DNA from: Portibacter lacus
GTDB taxonomy: Bacteria; Bacteroidota; Bacteroidia; Chitinophagales; Saprospiraceae
Assembly: GCF_021533215.1 (NCBI RefSeq)
Contig: NZ_JAJNKA010000006.1
Location: 248,001-312,000 of the forward strand
DNA: 64,000 nucleotides
Direction of reading: 5' to 3'
Shown: piece after piece, positions 8,684 to 17,242 of the stretch
Numbering within the stretch: position 1 is the stretch's first letter
How the letters are laid out: each line of letters begins with the position of its first letter
Made by a program: the position numbers and the translations under genes
The notes under the pieces: model-generated
The model's input: only the letters and a program-made list of their open reading frames with translations
Database searches by the model: none
Told to the model about the DNA's origin: nothing

Positions 8684-9448
8684 TTGGTGATGGGAGTTGT
8701 CGGAGCTACTTATATCATTCTGATCGTTGCAATGATTCTTGCTGATTTTACGTACACCAGCACCGATCATATTCTAGAAGCTTTAGGAAGTAAAGAAATA
8801 CAATACTCTATCAAACTAAGCTTAATCACGAGCACCATAACAATGGTTCTAAGCCTGGTCGTTGGGATTCCATTAGGCTATTTTATGGCTAGGGTCAATT
8901 TTAGATTCAAGAAAGTGATCGATGCTATACTAGATATACCTATTGTTCTTCCTCCATTGGTAATTGGCTTAAGTTTATTAATCCTTTTCCAGACGATTCC
9001 AGGTCAATGGATAGAAAGTCAAGTACGTTTTACTTATACGGTATATGGTGTCATCCTTGCTCAGTTTATGGTAGCTTGTGCATTTGCAGTAAGAACCATG
9101 TATGTTACCTTTATGCAGATAAGTGATCGACAAGAACAAGTCGGATTAACACTAGGCTGTAATAAAAAGCAAGCCTTTTTTAAGATATTGCTTCCACAAG
9201 CTAGGAATGGAATCTTAACGGCTGGTTCACTGGCTTGGGCAAGGGCATTAGGGGAATTTGGTCCTATATTAATTTTTGCAGGAGCCACGAGAATGAGGAC
9301 AGAAGTGCTTTCGACCACTGTATTTTTAGAAATGTCAGTTGGAAATATAGAAGCGGCGGTTGCGGTATCACTTATCATGATTTTTGCTGGATTTCTAGTT
9401 TTATTTATTGTTAGGATTTTTGGAGAGAAAATTCCTTTAACTCGATGA
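8684..9448 (+). CDS. modB: Molybdate ABC transporter permease (start uncertain)
   Basis: A 254-residue permease with about five or six transmembrane helices. It carries the binding-protein-dependent transport loop ALGEFGPILIFAGATR (EAA-like motif), typical of ModB. The first canonical in-frame codons are TTG 8684, GTG 8687 and ATG 8690, which leave almost no cytoplasmic tail. The frame stays open and coding-like back to ATT at 8627, adding a basic stretch (RKNKPYKTRPNLPFY) that would suit the positive-inside rule. The true start is therefore possibly ATT 8627, 14 nt after modA. Its TGA overlaps the modC ATG (ATGA). Confidence 0.85.
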   Translation: MVMGVVGATYIILIVAMILADFTYTSTDHILEALGSKEIQYSIKLSLITSTITMVLSLVVGIPLGYFMARVNFRFKKVIDAILDIPIVLPPLVIGLSLLILFQTIPGQWIESQVRFTYTVYGVILAQFMVACAFAVRTMYVTFMQISDRQEQVGLTLGCNKKQAFFKILLPQARNGILTAGSLAWARALGEFGPILIFAGATRMRTEVLSTTVFLEMSVGNIEAAVAVSLIMIFAGFLVLFIVRIFGEKIPLTR

Positions 9449-10083
9449 TAGAACTTAGAGACATATCTATTCAGCAAGGAAATTTTTTGCTTTCTGATAT
9501 CAATTTTTCCATAGAAAAGGGAGAATATGTGGTATTAATGGGAAAAACTGGAAGCGGAAAAACCACAATTATAGAAGCGATATGCGGGCTCAGATCTATA
9601 TCGGGTGGACAAATATTAGTTAATGGAAGCGATTATACTCAATTAGCTCCAGGAGATCGAGGTGTAGGTTATGTGCCACAGGATGGAGCAGTGTTCAGTC
9701 ATATGAGTGTTCGCGAAAATATTCAATTCGCACTGAAGCTTAGAAAATGGAATGCTACTGAGATGAAAGAGCAATGTGAGCAACTGGCGAAAATTTTATC
9801 CATTTCACACTTATTAGATCGTATGCCTGAAGGATTAAGTGGAGGTGAAATACAAAGGGTAGCGCTTGCAAGAGCACTAAGTTTTAAGCCTGACTTCCTC
9901 TGTTTAGACGAACCTGTAAGCGCTTTAGATGAGGAAACTAAGGAGAATTTATACTTACTTTTCGAAGATCTGAAGAAAAGTATGAACATTACAATTTTGC
10001 ATATTTCTCATTCTACCGCAGAAGCGAAAAGGTTAGCTGATCGGATCATCGTCTTAGAAGACGGAAAGATTCGTCCTTATTAA
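9445..10083 (+). CDS. modC: Molybdate-type ABC transporter ATP-binding protein, short form
   Basis: A 212-residue ATPase with Walker A GKTGSGKTT (33-41), Q-loop VPQDG, signature LSGGEIQRVALARAL, Walker B FLCLDEP, and switch His in HISHS. It ends right after the nucleotide-binding domain. It therefore lacks the roughly 130-residue C-terminal TOBE/MOP domain that proteobacterial ModC uses for molybdate regulation. Overlaps modB by ATGA, so expression is coupled. The assignment to molybdate rests on the neighbours. Confidence 0.85.
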   Translation: MIELRDISIQQGNFLLSDINFSIEKGEYVVLMGKTGSGKTTIIEAICGLRSISGGQILVNGSDYTQLAPGDRGVGYVPQDGAVFSHMSVRENIQFALKLRKWNATEMKEQCEQLAKILSISHLLDRMPEGLSGGEIQRVALARALSFKPDFLCLDEPVSALDEETKENLYLLFEDLKKSMNITILHISHSTAEAKRLADRIIVLEDGKIRPY

Positions 10084-10107
10084 ATTGATTCCTAGTATTT
10101 AAAGCAT

Positions 10108-10133
10108 TAAAGAATTATAGATTTAATTCTTTA
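10108..10133 (+). terminator. AT-rich hairpin after modC
   Basis: A perfect 10-bp inverted repeat, TAAAGAATTA/TAATTCTTTA, with a 6-nt loop lies 25 nt past the modC stop. It is GC-poor and has no strong T-tail, so its strength is doubtful. Confidence 0.4.
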
Positions 10134-10245
10134 TAAAAGTCTTTCTTTTCTTTTTGCTTTTTCGAAATTGCTTAATCAACATATACCGTTGATAAGTTAT
10201 CCCCAAATGTGGATAAATTTCAGATATGAAAACCTCCTAATTGAA

Positions 10246-10253
10246 TATCTTTG
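10246..10253 (+). promoter_or_regulatory. -7 promoter element of smc
   Basis: TATCTTTG fits TAnnTTTG exactly and ends only 7 nt before the SMC ATG at 10261. Transcription would start at or within a few bases of the start codon, implying a leaderless or nearly leaderless mRNA. Confidence 0.5.
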
Positions 10254-10260
10254 CCGAGCT

Positions 10261-13200
10261 ATGAGATTGAAATCACTAGAGATTAGAGGATTTAAGAGTT
10301 TCGGAAATCCTACTGTTTTATACTTTGATGAGAATGTGACTGGAGTGGTAGGTCCTAATGGGAGTGGTAAGTCTAATGTGGTGGATGCCTTTAGATGGGT
10401 GCTTGGAGAGCAGAAATCTAAGGAACTCAGATTAGAGCAAATGGGTGATGTCCTTTTCAATGGGGCGGATAAAAAGCAACAAGCCAATCTGGCTGAAGTT
10501 AGTATAACCTTTGATAACACTCGGAACATTCTTCCTACTGAGTATAATACCGTCAAAATAACCCGTGCCTTATACAGAAGTGGAGACAGTGAATATCGAA
10601 TCAACGACGTTGCTTGTAGACTGAAAGACATTCATTTACTTCTAATGGATACTGGTATAGGCTCTAATTCATATTCTATTATTGAGTTAGGAATGGTGGA
10701 TGATATTCTACAAGATAAGGAGAATGCGAGGAGGAGAATGTTTGAACAGGCAGCCGGGATTTCTAAATTTAAGAAGAGAAAGAAAGAAACTCTTCAGAAA
10801 CTAAAATTGACCAATGCCGACCTAGAAAGAATCGAAGATTTACTTTTCGAAATAGAAAAGAACCTTAAAGACTTAGAGAAACAAGCCAAGCGGACTAAAA
10901 GGTATTTTGAAATAAAAGAAAAGTACAAAGAAGCGAGTATCATTTTTTACAAGCTGAAATGGGATAGATTAGAAGAAGGAGTTGTGTCTCTAGATAATCA
11001 AGTAGAGCAGCATAAATTAGAATATAACCAGTGGACTTCGGAACTAGCTAACAAAGAGGCGGTCTTAGAAAGTGAAAAGCGTAAAAACCTGGAAGGAGAG
11101 AAAAATCTTTCTAATTTTCAGAAGAAATTGAATGATCTCCTTGATTCTATCAGAAGAAATGAGAATGAGAAAAATCTATTAAATCAGAAAATAAAATTCT
11201 CTGAAAATAATATAAATAAAGCCAAGCAGGAAATTGCAATTTCTGAGCCACAACTTAAAGAGTCTTTGGTAAAAAGAGATCAACTAGAAGTTCAGCGAAA
11301 AGAAAAAGAAGAGGTCTACAAGGCACATCGAATAACACTGGAGAAGCTACAAAAAAACGTAGAAGAAATAAATCAACAATTCCAGTTCAATAAGCAATTT
11401 CAGGAAGAGAAATTTAAGAATCTACAGAAAATTCAGAACCGGATATTTGAAGTAGATAAGGTTCTTGCCGTTACAGAAAATAGGGTAGAGACCTACAAGA
11501 AAGAGCAAGAACAGAATGAACAGCAGATATTGAATATTAAGGATGGCTTAAAAGACAAAGAAGAAGCCATGGTTCGTCTAAATGGTCGGCTGGAAATTTT
11601 AGATAAAGAATTACTCGGAATTCGGGAAAAAGAGGAGAATAGATTAGCCCATATCGCGAAAACGGAGAAGGCTTTAGATGCTAAAAAAGATAACATAGCT
11701 AAGCTGAATAGAAGCATAGACGCCATTACAAATGAGCGTAACTTACTTCAAAGCATGGTGGAAAATATGGAAGGTTTTTCAGAATCTGTTAAATTCCTTC
11801 ATAGTAAATGGGACGGAAAAAAGACACTCCTTTCTGATGTGATTAACACGGAAGAAAAATATAGAGCAGCAGCAGAGCAAGTGTTAAAACCTTATCTTAA
11901 TTACCTGATTGTTAATGATCTATCTGAAGCCAAGTCAGCTATTACTTTATTAAGTAATTCACAGAAAGGTAAGGCTCAATTCTTCATTTTAGATGAAATA
12001 AAATCGAATCCTAAGACTTCTGGAACGCTTACTTCCCTTGCTTCAGTCATAGAAACTGATGAGAAGTATAAGCCACTTATTGAATTAATTTGTGGTCACG
12101 TTTTTATAGCCGATGAAGAGAAAGTCTATGAAAACAATGAAGAAGAAATTGCCTTAATTGAATCTGGTGGAGGAGTATATAAAATCAAAGGTGAAATTAC
12201 AGGTGGATCCGTAGGCCTATTCGAAGGAAAGAAAATAGGTAGAAGGAAGCGTATCGAGCAGTTGGACAAAGTCATCGCAAAGGAGAAATCAAACATTGAA
12301 AGTGAAAAAGACCTACTCTTAGGCCTTCAGAAAGAACTTGCGGATGCAAAATCAGCGAAGTATGACGTTGAAATTAGGATTAAAGAGCGTCATAAAACAG
12401 ATGCCGAAAAGGAGATCGAAGTTATTAAAACCAAACTTGAAAATGCGGACGCTAACATTGAGAAAATAAATAAAAGATCAGCGGAGCTAAGGGAAAAGGA
12501 AGAAGAGTCTTCAATTGTTATCGGAGAAAATACTAAAGAGAAACAAGCACTAGAAACAGAAATTAACGAATTAAAGAGTCAAGTTTCTGATCAAGATTCT
12601 ACCATGCAGGAGCTAACAACTAAGCTTTCGGAGGCTAGAAATGCTTTCAATGAGCAGAATATTAAGCTCATCCAAACTGAGAATTTACTAGAAAGTCTGA
12701 CTAAAGAAATAGGATATCAAGAGACAAGAAGTCGTGAGATAAAAAAGCAAATCTTCGATGGAAACCAATTGTTAGATCGGCAAAATACGGAGTTAACGGA
12801 GGCCAATACGAAGCTTGTGGAGATTACTCAGAATTTGCAACAACAATATGAATTAAAATCTAAGGAGCAAGACCAACTATCTACGGCTGAGCAAGATTAT
12901 TTCAAGGCTAGAGCCATAGCGAACGAGGTGGAGGAGGATATCCGAAAGATATCTAAGAAGATTAACGACAAGCAATTCTTAGTTAATCAGCTTAAGGATA
13001 AACTTAATGATTTCAAATTCAAAAAGAACAGCATTAAGGAGAGGTTGAGCATCGAATTCGAATACAAACTATCAGACCTTTACGAAGTGAAAGTTCCGGA
13101 AGATGGGATAGAGACAGAGTTGGAATTAGCGGTAGAGAAGTATAAAAGAAGGCTAGATAACTACGGTGAAATTAATCCGATGGCGCTGGAAGCATATGAG

Positions 13201-13806
13201 GAAATGGAAAAGCGTTTCGTGCATATTAAGGAGCAGCGTGATGATATCAATAAAGCGAAAGTGAGCTTGATGAATACGATCTCGGAAATCGAAGAAACGG
13301 CGACTCAGCTGTTCTTGGATTCATTTAACGAGGTGAGAAAGCACTTTGTGACGGTATTTAGAAGCTTATTCACCCAAGATGACGATTGTGATCTAATCCT
13401 AGAAGATCCGAATGATCCACTAAATTCGAAAATAGAAATTATTGCTAAGCCTAAAGGGAAACGACCTAAATCATTGAGTCAACTATCTGGAGGGGAAAAG
13501 ACGTTAACTGCTACGGCACTGCTTTTTTCATTGTATTTACTGAAGCCTGCTCCTTTCTGTATTTTTGATGAGGTCGATGCACCATTAGATGATACGAATA
13601 TTCAAAAATTTGCGAATATCATTCGTGCTTTTTCTGATAAATCACAGTTTATCATTGTAACACACAACAAAGCTACGATGGCTGAGGTCGATGTACTTTA
13701 TGGCGTATTTATGCAGAAAAAAGGAATTTCTTCCGTGAGTGCAGTAGATTTCAGAAGCTACGAGGACAAGGGGACCGTTGAAAAAGTCGAGTTAAAAACG
13801 TACTAG
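10261..13806 (+). CDS. smc: Chromosome segregation protein SMC
   Basis: An 1181-residue SMC ATPase. Walker A GPNGSGKS is at 31-38 and the N-terminal head starts MRLKSLEIRGFKSFG. Two long coiled-coil arms (about 165-490 and 690-1000) flank a glycine-rich hinge near 500-660. The signature LSGGEK is at 1075-1080 and Walker B FCIFDEVDAPLDD around 1099-1111. It compacts and segregates the chromosome with ScpA/ScpB, which are not in this window. The frame runs upstream to 10168, but the conserved N-terminus and the promoter box before 10261 support this start. Confidence 0.95.
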   Translation: MRLKSLEIRGFKSFGNPTVLYFDENVTGVVGPNGSGKSNVVDAFRWVLGEQKSKELRLEQMGDVLFNGADKKQQANLAEVSITFDNTRNILPTEYNTVKITRALYRSGDSEYRINDVACRLKDIHLLLMDTGIGSNSYSIIELGMVDDILQDKENARRRMFEQAAGISKFKKRKKETLQKLKLTNADLERIEDLLFEIEKNLKDLEKQAKRTKRYFEIKEKYKEASIIFYKLKWDRLEEGVVSLDNQVEQHKLEYNQWTSELANKEAVLESEKRKNLEGEKNLSNFQKKLNDLLDSIRRNENEKNLLNQKIKFSENNINKAKQEIAISEPQLKESLVKRDQLEVQRKEKEEVYKAHRITLEKLQKNVEEINQQFQFNKQFQEEKFKNLQKIQNRIFEVDKVLAVTENRVETYKKEQEQNEQQILNIKDGLKDKEEAMVRLNGRLEILDKELLGIREKEENRLAHIAKTEKALDAKKDNIAKLNRSIDAITNERNLLQSMVENMEGFSESVKFLHSKWDGKKTLLSDVINTEEKYRAAAEQVLKPYLNYLIVNDLSEAKSAITLLSNSQKGKAQFFILDEIKSNPKTSGTLTSLASVIETDEKYKPLIELICGHVFIADEEKVYENNEEEIALIESGGGVYKIKGEITGGSVGLFEGKKIGRRKRIEQLDKVIAKEKSNIESEKDLLLGLQKELADAKSAKYDVEIRIKERHKTDAEKEIEVIKTKLENADANIEKINKRSAELREKEEESSIVIGENTKEKQALETEINELKSQVSDQDSTMQELTTKLSEARNAFNEQNIKLIQTENLLESLTKEIGYQETRSREIKKQIFDGNQLLDRQNTELTEANTKLVEITQNLQQQYELKSKEQDQLSTAEQDYFKARAIANEVEEDIRKISKKINDKQFLVNQLKDKLNDFKFKKNSIKERLSIEFEYKLSDLYEVKVPEDGIETELELAVEKYKRRLDNYGEINPMALEAYEEMEKRFVHIKEQRDDINKAKVSLMNTISEIEETATQLFLDSFNEVRKHFVTVFRSLFTQDDDCDLILEDPNDPLNSKIEIIAKPKGKRPKSLSQLSGGEKTLTATALLFSLYLLKPAPFCIFDEVDAPLDDTNIQKFANIIRAFSDKSQFIIVTHNKATMAEVDVLYGVFMQKKGISSVSAVDFRSYEDKGTVEKVELKTY

Positions 13807-14279
13807 TTTTTAGGGGAAAGGGATGATGTGTAGTGGTAAAGAGAAAATTATAATAAATTTCTTGTCTCGTCTTTAGAAAAGAAATCATAATTCTACAAGA
13901 AGAAAAAAAAGGAGTGCCTTAACAGAAGCACTCCTTGTTGGTTGGTTTTTAACCGTTACAGCGGTTATAAGGTATATTGCAAGTACTGTGCCATATATTA
14001 TGATAATGTGTAATATGTTATAATAATCGAACTGTTTTCACTTAGAAAAATTGAAAAAAGTATCCTGAATTGCTAGGATTGATCAACTATAGGTAACTTT
14101 TCAAGAGGAATTCTATTGATTGAGCATCTAACTGAATGGTGGAATAAAAGTGGTTTCCCAAGAGTCTACAGATTAGTGAATAGTCCTAACTATGAATATC
14201 TATATTGATAATAAGCGAGCAATAAGTCAGCACTATTATAAGTGTGGAAATTTTGAAAATATAGATGGCCGTATGAGAA
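13807..14279 (+). other. Gene-poor interval between smc and the metallo-hydrolase
   Basis: 473 bp without an intact gene. It holds the terminator at 13909-13936, a small AACCG/CGGTT inverted repeat at 13951-13966, and a stretch from about 14083 that translates like a broken GNAT acetyltransferase. The part from 13970 to 14080 shows nothing I can name. Confidence 0.6.
13909..13936 (+). terminator. Hairpin terminator downstream of smc
   Basis: AAGGAGTGC and GCACTCCTT form a perfect 9-bp stem with a 10-nt loop about 100 nt past the SMC stop. An A-run precedes it and a loose T-rich tail follows. It could act on either strand, since the A-run would be a T-tail on the minus strand. Confidence 0.6.
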
Positions 14280-14290
14280 TTATTTTTCAG
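14083..14290 (+). pseudogene. Possible remnant of a GNAT N-acetyltransferase
   Basis: Frame 14083-14208 reads through LLIEHLTEWW and GFPRVYRLVN before TGA. An overlapping frame beginning at 14192 continues with IDNKRAIS, HYYKCGNFE and DGRMRIIF. Together these resemble the last third of GNAT proteins (acceptor helix, N-x-R-A-I, then Y-x-K-x-G-F), but split by a frame change, with extra residues and no upstream domain. The remnant runs into the 3' end of the convergent gene at 14280. The family call is an inference from pattern only. Confidence 0.35.
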
Positions 14291-15029
14291 GGTACCAATC
14301 CCTTAATCTCACTTCTACGGCTTCATTTCCTGCATTGACCAATTGCTTAAATTTTTCTACATCGCCAAAACCATTTTTTCCTCTGAAGTGGAAAGGATAA
14401 ACTACTGCAGGTGAAAATTCTATGACTGCGTCAGCTGCTACATCTACATCCATCGTATATGGCAAGTTCATGCAGATAAAAGCAAAGTCGATGCCTTCTA
14501 AATTTCGCATTTCAGGAATATCCTCAGTATCGCCAGAAAAGTAAAAGGTCTTTCCTCCTATGGTTAATATATACGCATTGCCCCAACCTTTCTTGTGTCT
14601 TGCAGTATCATCGTTAGGGAGGTTGTACATAGGAAAAGCCTTAATCTTTATACCTGATATAGAAATTTCTTCTCCATTGTTCAAGATCTTCATTTCTTTA
14701 AACTTGATATCTCCTAATTCATCTGCAACAGATTGTGGTAGGACAACTGTTGTAGAAGAGAGATTTAATCCAGACAGCGTCTCTTTATTAAAGTGATCAC
14801 CATGTGCATGTGTGATGCAGATTATATCAGCGTCTTGAAAACGATCAAAGCCATCAGCTCCGCCATATGGATCCATATAAATCGTCTTCCCATTCCATTC
14901 AAGAACAGTAGTCGCATGAAAAATCGGTGTCAAGATCACATTCCCATTATTTGTTTGAATCGTATCTTGCTGGGCATTTAATTGAAGACCAACAAAAACT
15001 GTAAAAAGTAGAGATAGTATTTTTTTCAT
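14280..15029 (-). CDS. Secreted metallo-beta-lactamase-fold hydrolase
   Basis: A 249-residue protein with signal peptide MKKILSLLFTVFVGLQLNAQ. The metal site motif THAHGDHF lies near residue 75, with FSGDTED near 170 and YPFHFRG near 215. It belongs to the MBL superfamily branch of UPF0173/UlaG-like hydrolases. Export is unusual for UlaG-type enzymes, which are cytosolic. The substrate is unknown. Monocistronic, with a gap of about 120 bp on its upstream side. Confidence 0.8.
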   Translation of the reverse strand: MKKILSLLFTVFVGLQLNAQQDTIQTNNGNVILTPIFHATTVLEWNGKTIYMDPYGGADGFDRFQDADIICITHAHGDHFNKETLSGLNLSSTTVVLPQSVADELGDIKFKEMKILNNGEEISISGIKIKAFPMYNLPNDDTARHKKGWGNAYILTIGGKTFYFSGDTEDIPEMRNLEGIDFAFICMNLPYTMDVDVAADAVIEFSPAVVYPFHFRGKNGFGDVEKFKQLVNAGNEAVEVRLRDWYPEK

Positions 15030-15151
15030 AAGCGCTATTTAATAGTTGACTTTAAAAACAATTAATGAATACCTATATAATACATGAGACTAAGCCTCTT
15101 TGTTCTATTGCTAAAGTGTAAAATCAACGAGTACCTAAGTAAGTAAAATGC

Positions 15152-16186
15152 CTACTTAATATCTCCGTACTTGATCACTTTAAAGTTGATCAATTGCGAT
15201 TCGGAATCTGTATTTAATTTAATCGCTTCTATACAATTATCGACGTTGTCATTACACGTTGCATCTATCGAAAGGTATGATTTTCCAACAGAGAATCCGT
15301 CTTGAATATGCAGAATGACCTTTCTCATACTTATCAAGTCCGCAGGAGTGAGAACGCCTGACGCATTGACATCAGAGGCAATCTTCTGGATATTGTCTAA
15401 TTCATAGATTCCAAGAATGTATCGTTGAATTAAAACGAGGTCTATGGTTGTGATTTCGCTTGTAGAATGCTCGGCAATTTCCATGTAAATTTCAGGGTCG
15501 CTAAGTTTAGGATATTCTGCACTTGGATAATTAAAAGTGTCAGGAACGGTGTAAGAACTATCTGGATTATTTCCTGATCTCAATTTGAGAATATAAGATG
15601 GTAGGGTAGCATTATCTTTATAAGCACTAACATCGACGGTAACCTTCGTAGTTTCTGCAGCTACTCCTCCATTCTGAATTTCTAATATTTTCTTGCGTAC
15701 ATTATTTATTCTGGCTTCAACGCCACTTGTCGCTAAATCAAAATGAATAGTTCTGTTGGGTTCGATAACTAGGAAGGTTGGTGCCCCAAAGAAGGTACCA
15801 AATTCGCCTTCGCGATAAGGCTCGGTTGCATCGTATCCTCCACCGTCATTTCCTGCTGCAGGATAAGTAAGTCCATACTCTATTTTATACGCTGCGACAT
15901 CCGAATTGTCATCCCAAGTTCTAGTGGTTAAAAGTAAAAATTCAACATCCTCCTTCCCTTCGCCAAATTCTTCATACAGCGCTTGCATTGGAGCATTATA
16001 GGGTTTGCATATTGGACAACTCACAAAAAACATATCGATGACAACAATCTTTCCTGAATCCAAAAGATCTTCATATAGGCTAAGCTCATTCCCGTCACTA
16101 TCTGTAATTGTAAAATTAGGTGCTTCTTGACTTATAGCGGCTAGACTTGCTAAAAGAAAAACTATTATGATAGATAAGTGTTTCAT
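15152..16186 (-). CDS. Secreted thioredoxin-like (TlpA/redoxin) protein with a C-terminal dockerin-like domain
   Basis: A 344-residue protein with a signal peptide (to about residue 20). A redoxin domain follows with the CxxC site FVSCPICKPY near residue 57. The region around 240-305 contains two dockerin type I-like calcium-binding repeats: one with IDLVLIQRYILGI and one with DVNASGVLTPADLISMRKVIL. A short C-terminal tail follows. The first part would be an extracytoplasmic thiol-disulfide reductase. The dockerin part would bind calcium or a partner, but no cohesin or cellulosome gene is seen here. Confidence 0.8.
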   Translation of the reverse strand: MKHLSIIIVFLLASLAAISQEAPNFTITDSDGNELSLYEDLLDSGKIVVIDMFFVSCPICKPYNAPMQALYEEFGEGKEDVEFLLLTTRTWDDNSDVAAYKIEYGLTYPAAGNDGGGYDATEPYREGEFGTFFGAPTFLVIEPNRTIHFDLATSGVEARINNVRKKILEIQNGGVAAETTKVTVDVSAYKDNATLPSYILKLRSGNNPDSSYTVPDTFNYPSAEYPKLSDPEIYMEIAEHSTSEITTIDLVLIQRYILGIYELDNIQKIASDVNASGVLTPADLISMRKVILHIQDGFSVGKSYLSIDATCNDNVDNCIEAIKLNTDSESQLINFKVIKYGDIK

Positions 16187-16254
16187 TATTAATGGTTTTA
16201 ATCGTTGAAGTACAACTATTATACCTTAAAATTACATAATAAATATTTCTTATT

Positions 16255-16262
16255 TAGCTTTG
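16255..16262 (+). promoter_or_regulatory. -7 promoter element of lipB
   Basis: TAGCTTTG matches TAnnTTTG, 17 nt before the ATG at 16280. Its position inside the longer open frame argues that translation begins at 16280 and not upstream. Confidence 0.6.
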
Positions 16263-16279
16263 CAAAAGACAATACGTAT

Positions 16280-16996
16280 ATGAATAATATCAAAGTGAAT
16301 TTTGAAGACTGGGGGAGAGTGTCGTATCAAGAAGCGTGGGATAGACAAACGGTCTTGCATAATTCATTAAAAGATCTTAAAATTTTTAATCGGAGAAATG
16401 ACACAGATCTGTTACAAAGCCATTACTTAATCTTTTGTGATCATCATCCAGTTTATACGCTAGGGAAGAGTGGAAAGATGGATCATTTACTTCTCAATGA
16501 AGAACAATTGATCCAAGAAGATATAGAGTTTTTCAAAATTAATCGGGGAGGAGACATCACTTTTCATGGACCTGGTCAGATTGTGGCATATCCCATTTTT
16601 GACCTTGACGAGATGTTTACTGATGTCCATAAATACGTGAGGTTTTTAGAGGAAACAGTCATAAGAACTTTGGCTAGTTATGATATAGTGGCATTAAGAA
16701 TCAAAGATTTTACTGGAGTTTGGCTTCCTGCCACGGACACTAAGCCTAAAAGGAAAATTTGTGCCATCGGCGTCCATTTATCTCGCTGGGTAACGATGCA
16801 TGGTTTAGCTTTTAACGTAAATACAGATTTAAAATATTTCAACAACATCATTCCTTGCGGAATTTCAGATGACGATAAAGAGGTGACATCGCTTCAGCAA
16901 GAACTGGGAAGGGAAGTTGATATAGAAGAAGTAAAAGACAGACTTAAGATGGAATTTGAAGAATTATTTGAATTTACATTGATGAGTGAAAAGTAA
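16280..16996 (+). CDS. lipB: Octanoyl-ACP:protein N-octanoyltransferase
   Basis: 238 residues from ATG 16280. It shows the LipB signatures NRGGDITFHGPGQIVAYPI and KICAIGVHLSRWVTMHGLA, plus the catalytic Cys in IIPCGI. LipB moves octanoyl groups from ACP to the lipoyl domains of pyruvate and 2-oxoglutarate dehydrogenases and GcvH; LipA then adds sulfur. The open frame extends to TTG 16205, but a -7 promoter box lies inside that extension, so the shorter form is preferred. Confidence 0.93.
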   Translation: MNNIKVNFEDWGRVSYQEAWDRQTVLHNSLKDLKIFNRRNDTDLLQSHYLIFCDHHPVYTLGKSGKMDHLLLNEEQLIQEDIEFFKINRGGDITFHGPGQIVAYPIFDLDEMFTDVHKYVRFLEETVIRTLASYDIVALRIKDFTGVWLPATDTKPKRKICAIGVHLSRWVTMHGLAFNVNTDLKYFNNIIPCGISDDDKEVTSLQQELGREVDIEEVKDRLKMEFEELFEFTLMSEK

Positions 16997-17157
16997 AGTT
17001 TACCTAGCTTCATTCGATTATAATTACTCTATATTTTAAAAACCTTGCCGTACAAGTATGTTGTAGGAGCTATCTTCTTAAAATGCTTACAATCAGTTCT
17101 TTATTCTGTTCGATCTTCCGGGAAACATTAAGCTATATCCAAATCTATATTCTATCT

Positions 17158-17183
17158 AATACTGATGTAAGTCAGTATTTTTA
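17158..17183 (+). terminator. Rho-independent terminator upstream of the MscS gene
   Basis: AATACTGA/TCAGTATT pair as an 8-bp stem with a 6-nt loop and are followed by TTTATT. It lies about 160 nt after lipB and 60 nt before the MscS gene. It could end a long lipB 3' tail or attenuate MscS transcription. Confidence 0.5.
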
Positions 17184-17242
17184 TTAAAATTAGACTGCAT
17201 CTTTATGAAATAAATAAACTTCTTATGGATTAAAATGAATAC

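Noticed and set aside
10168-10260. N-terminal extension of SMC to 10168
   Set aside because: The extra 31 residues resemble no SMC sequence, and a promoter box lies inside them.
16205-16279. N-terminal extension of LipB to TTG 16205
   Set aside because: A TAnnTTTG box lies inside the extension and the LipB family begins near the ATG at 16280.
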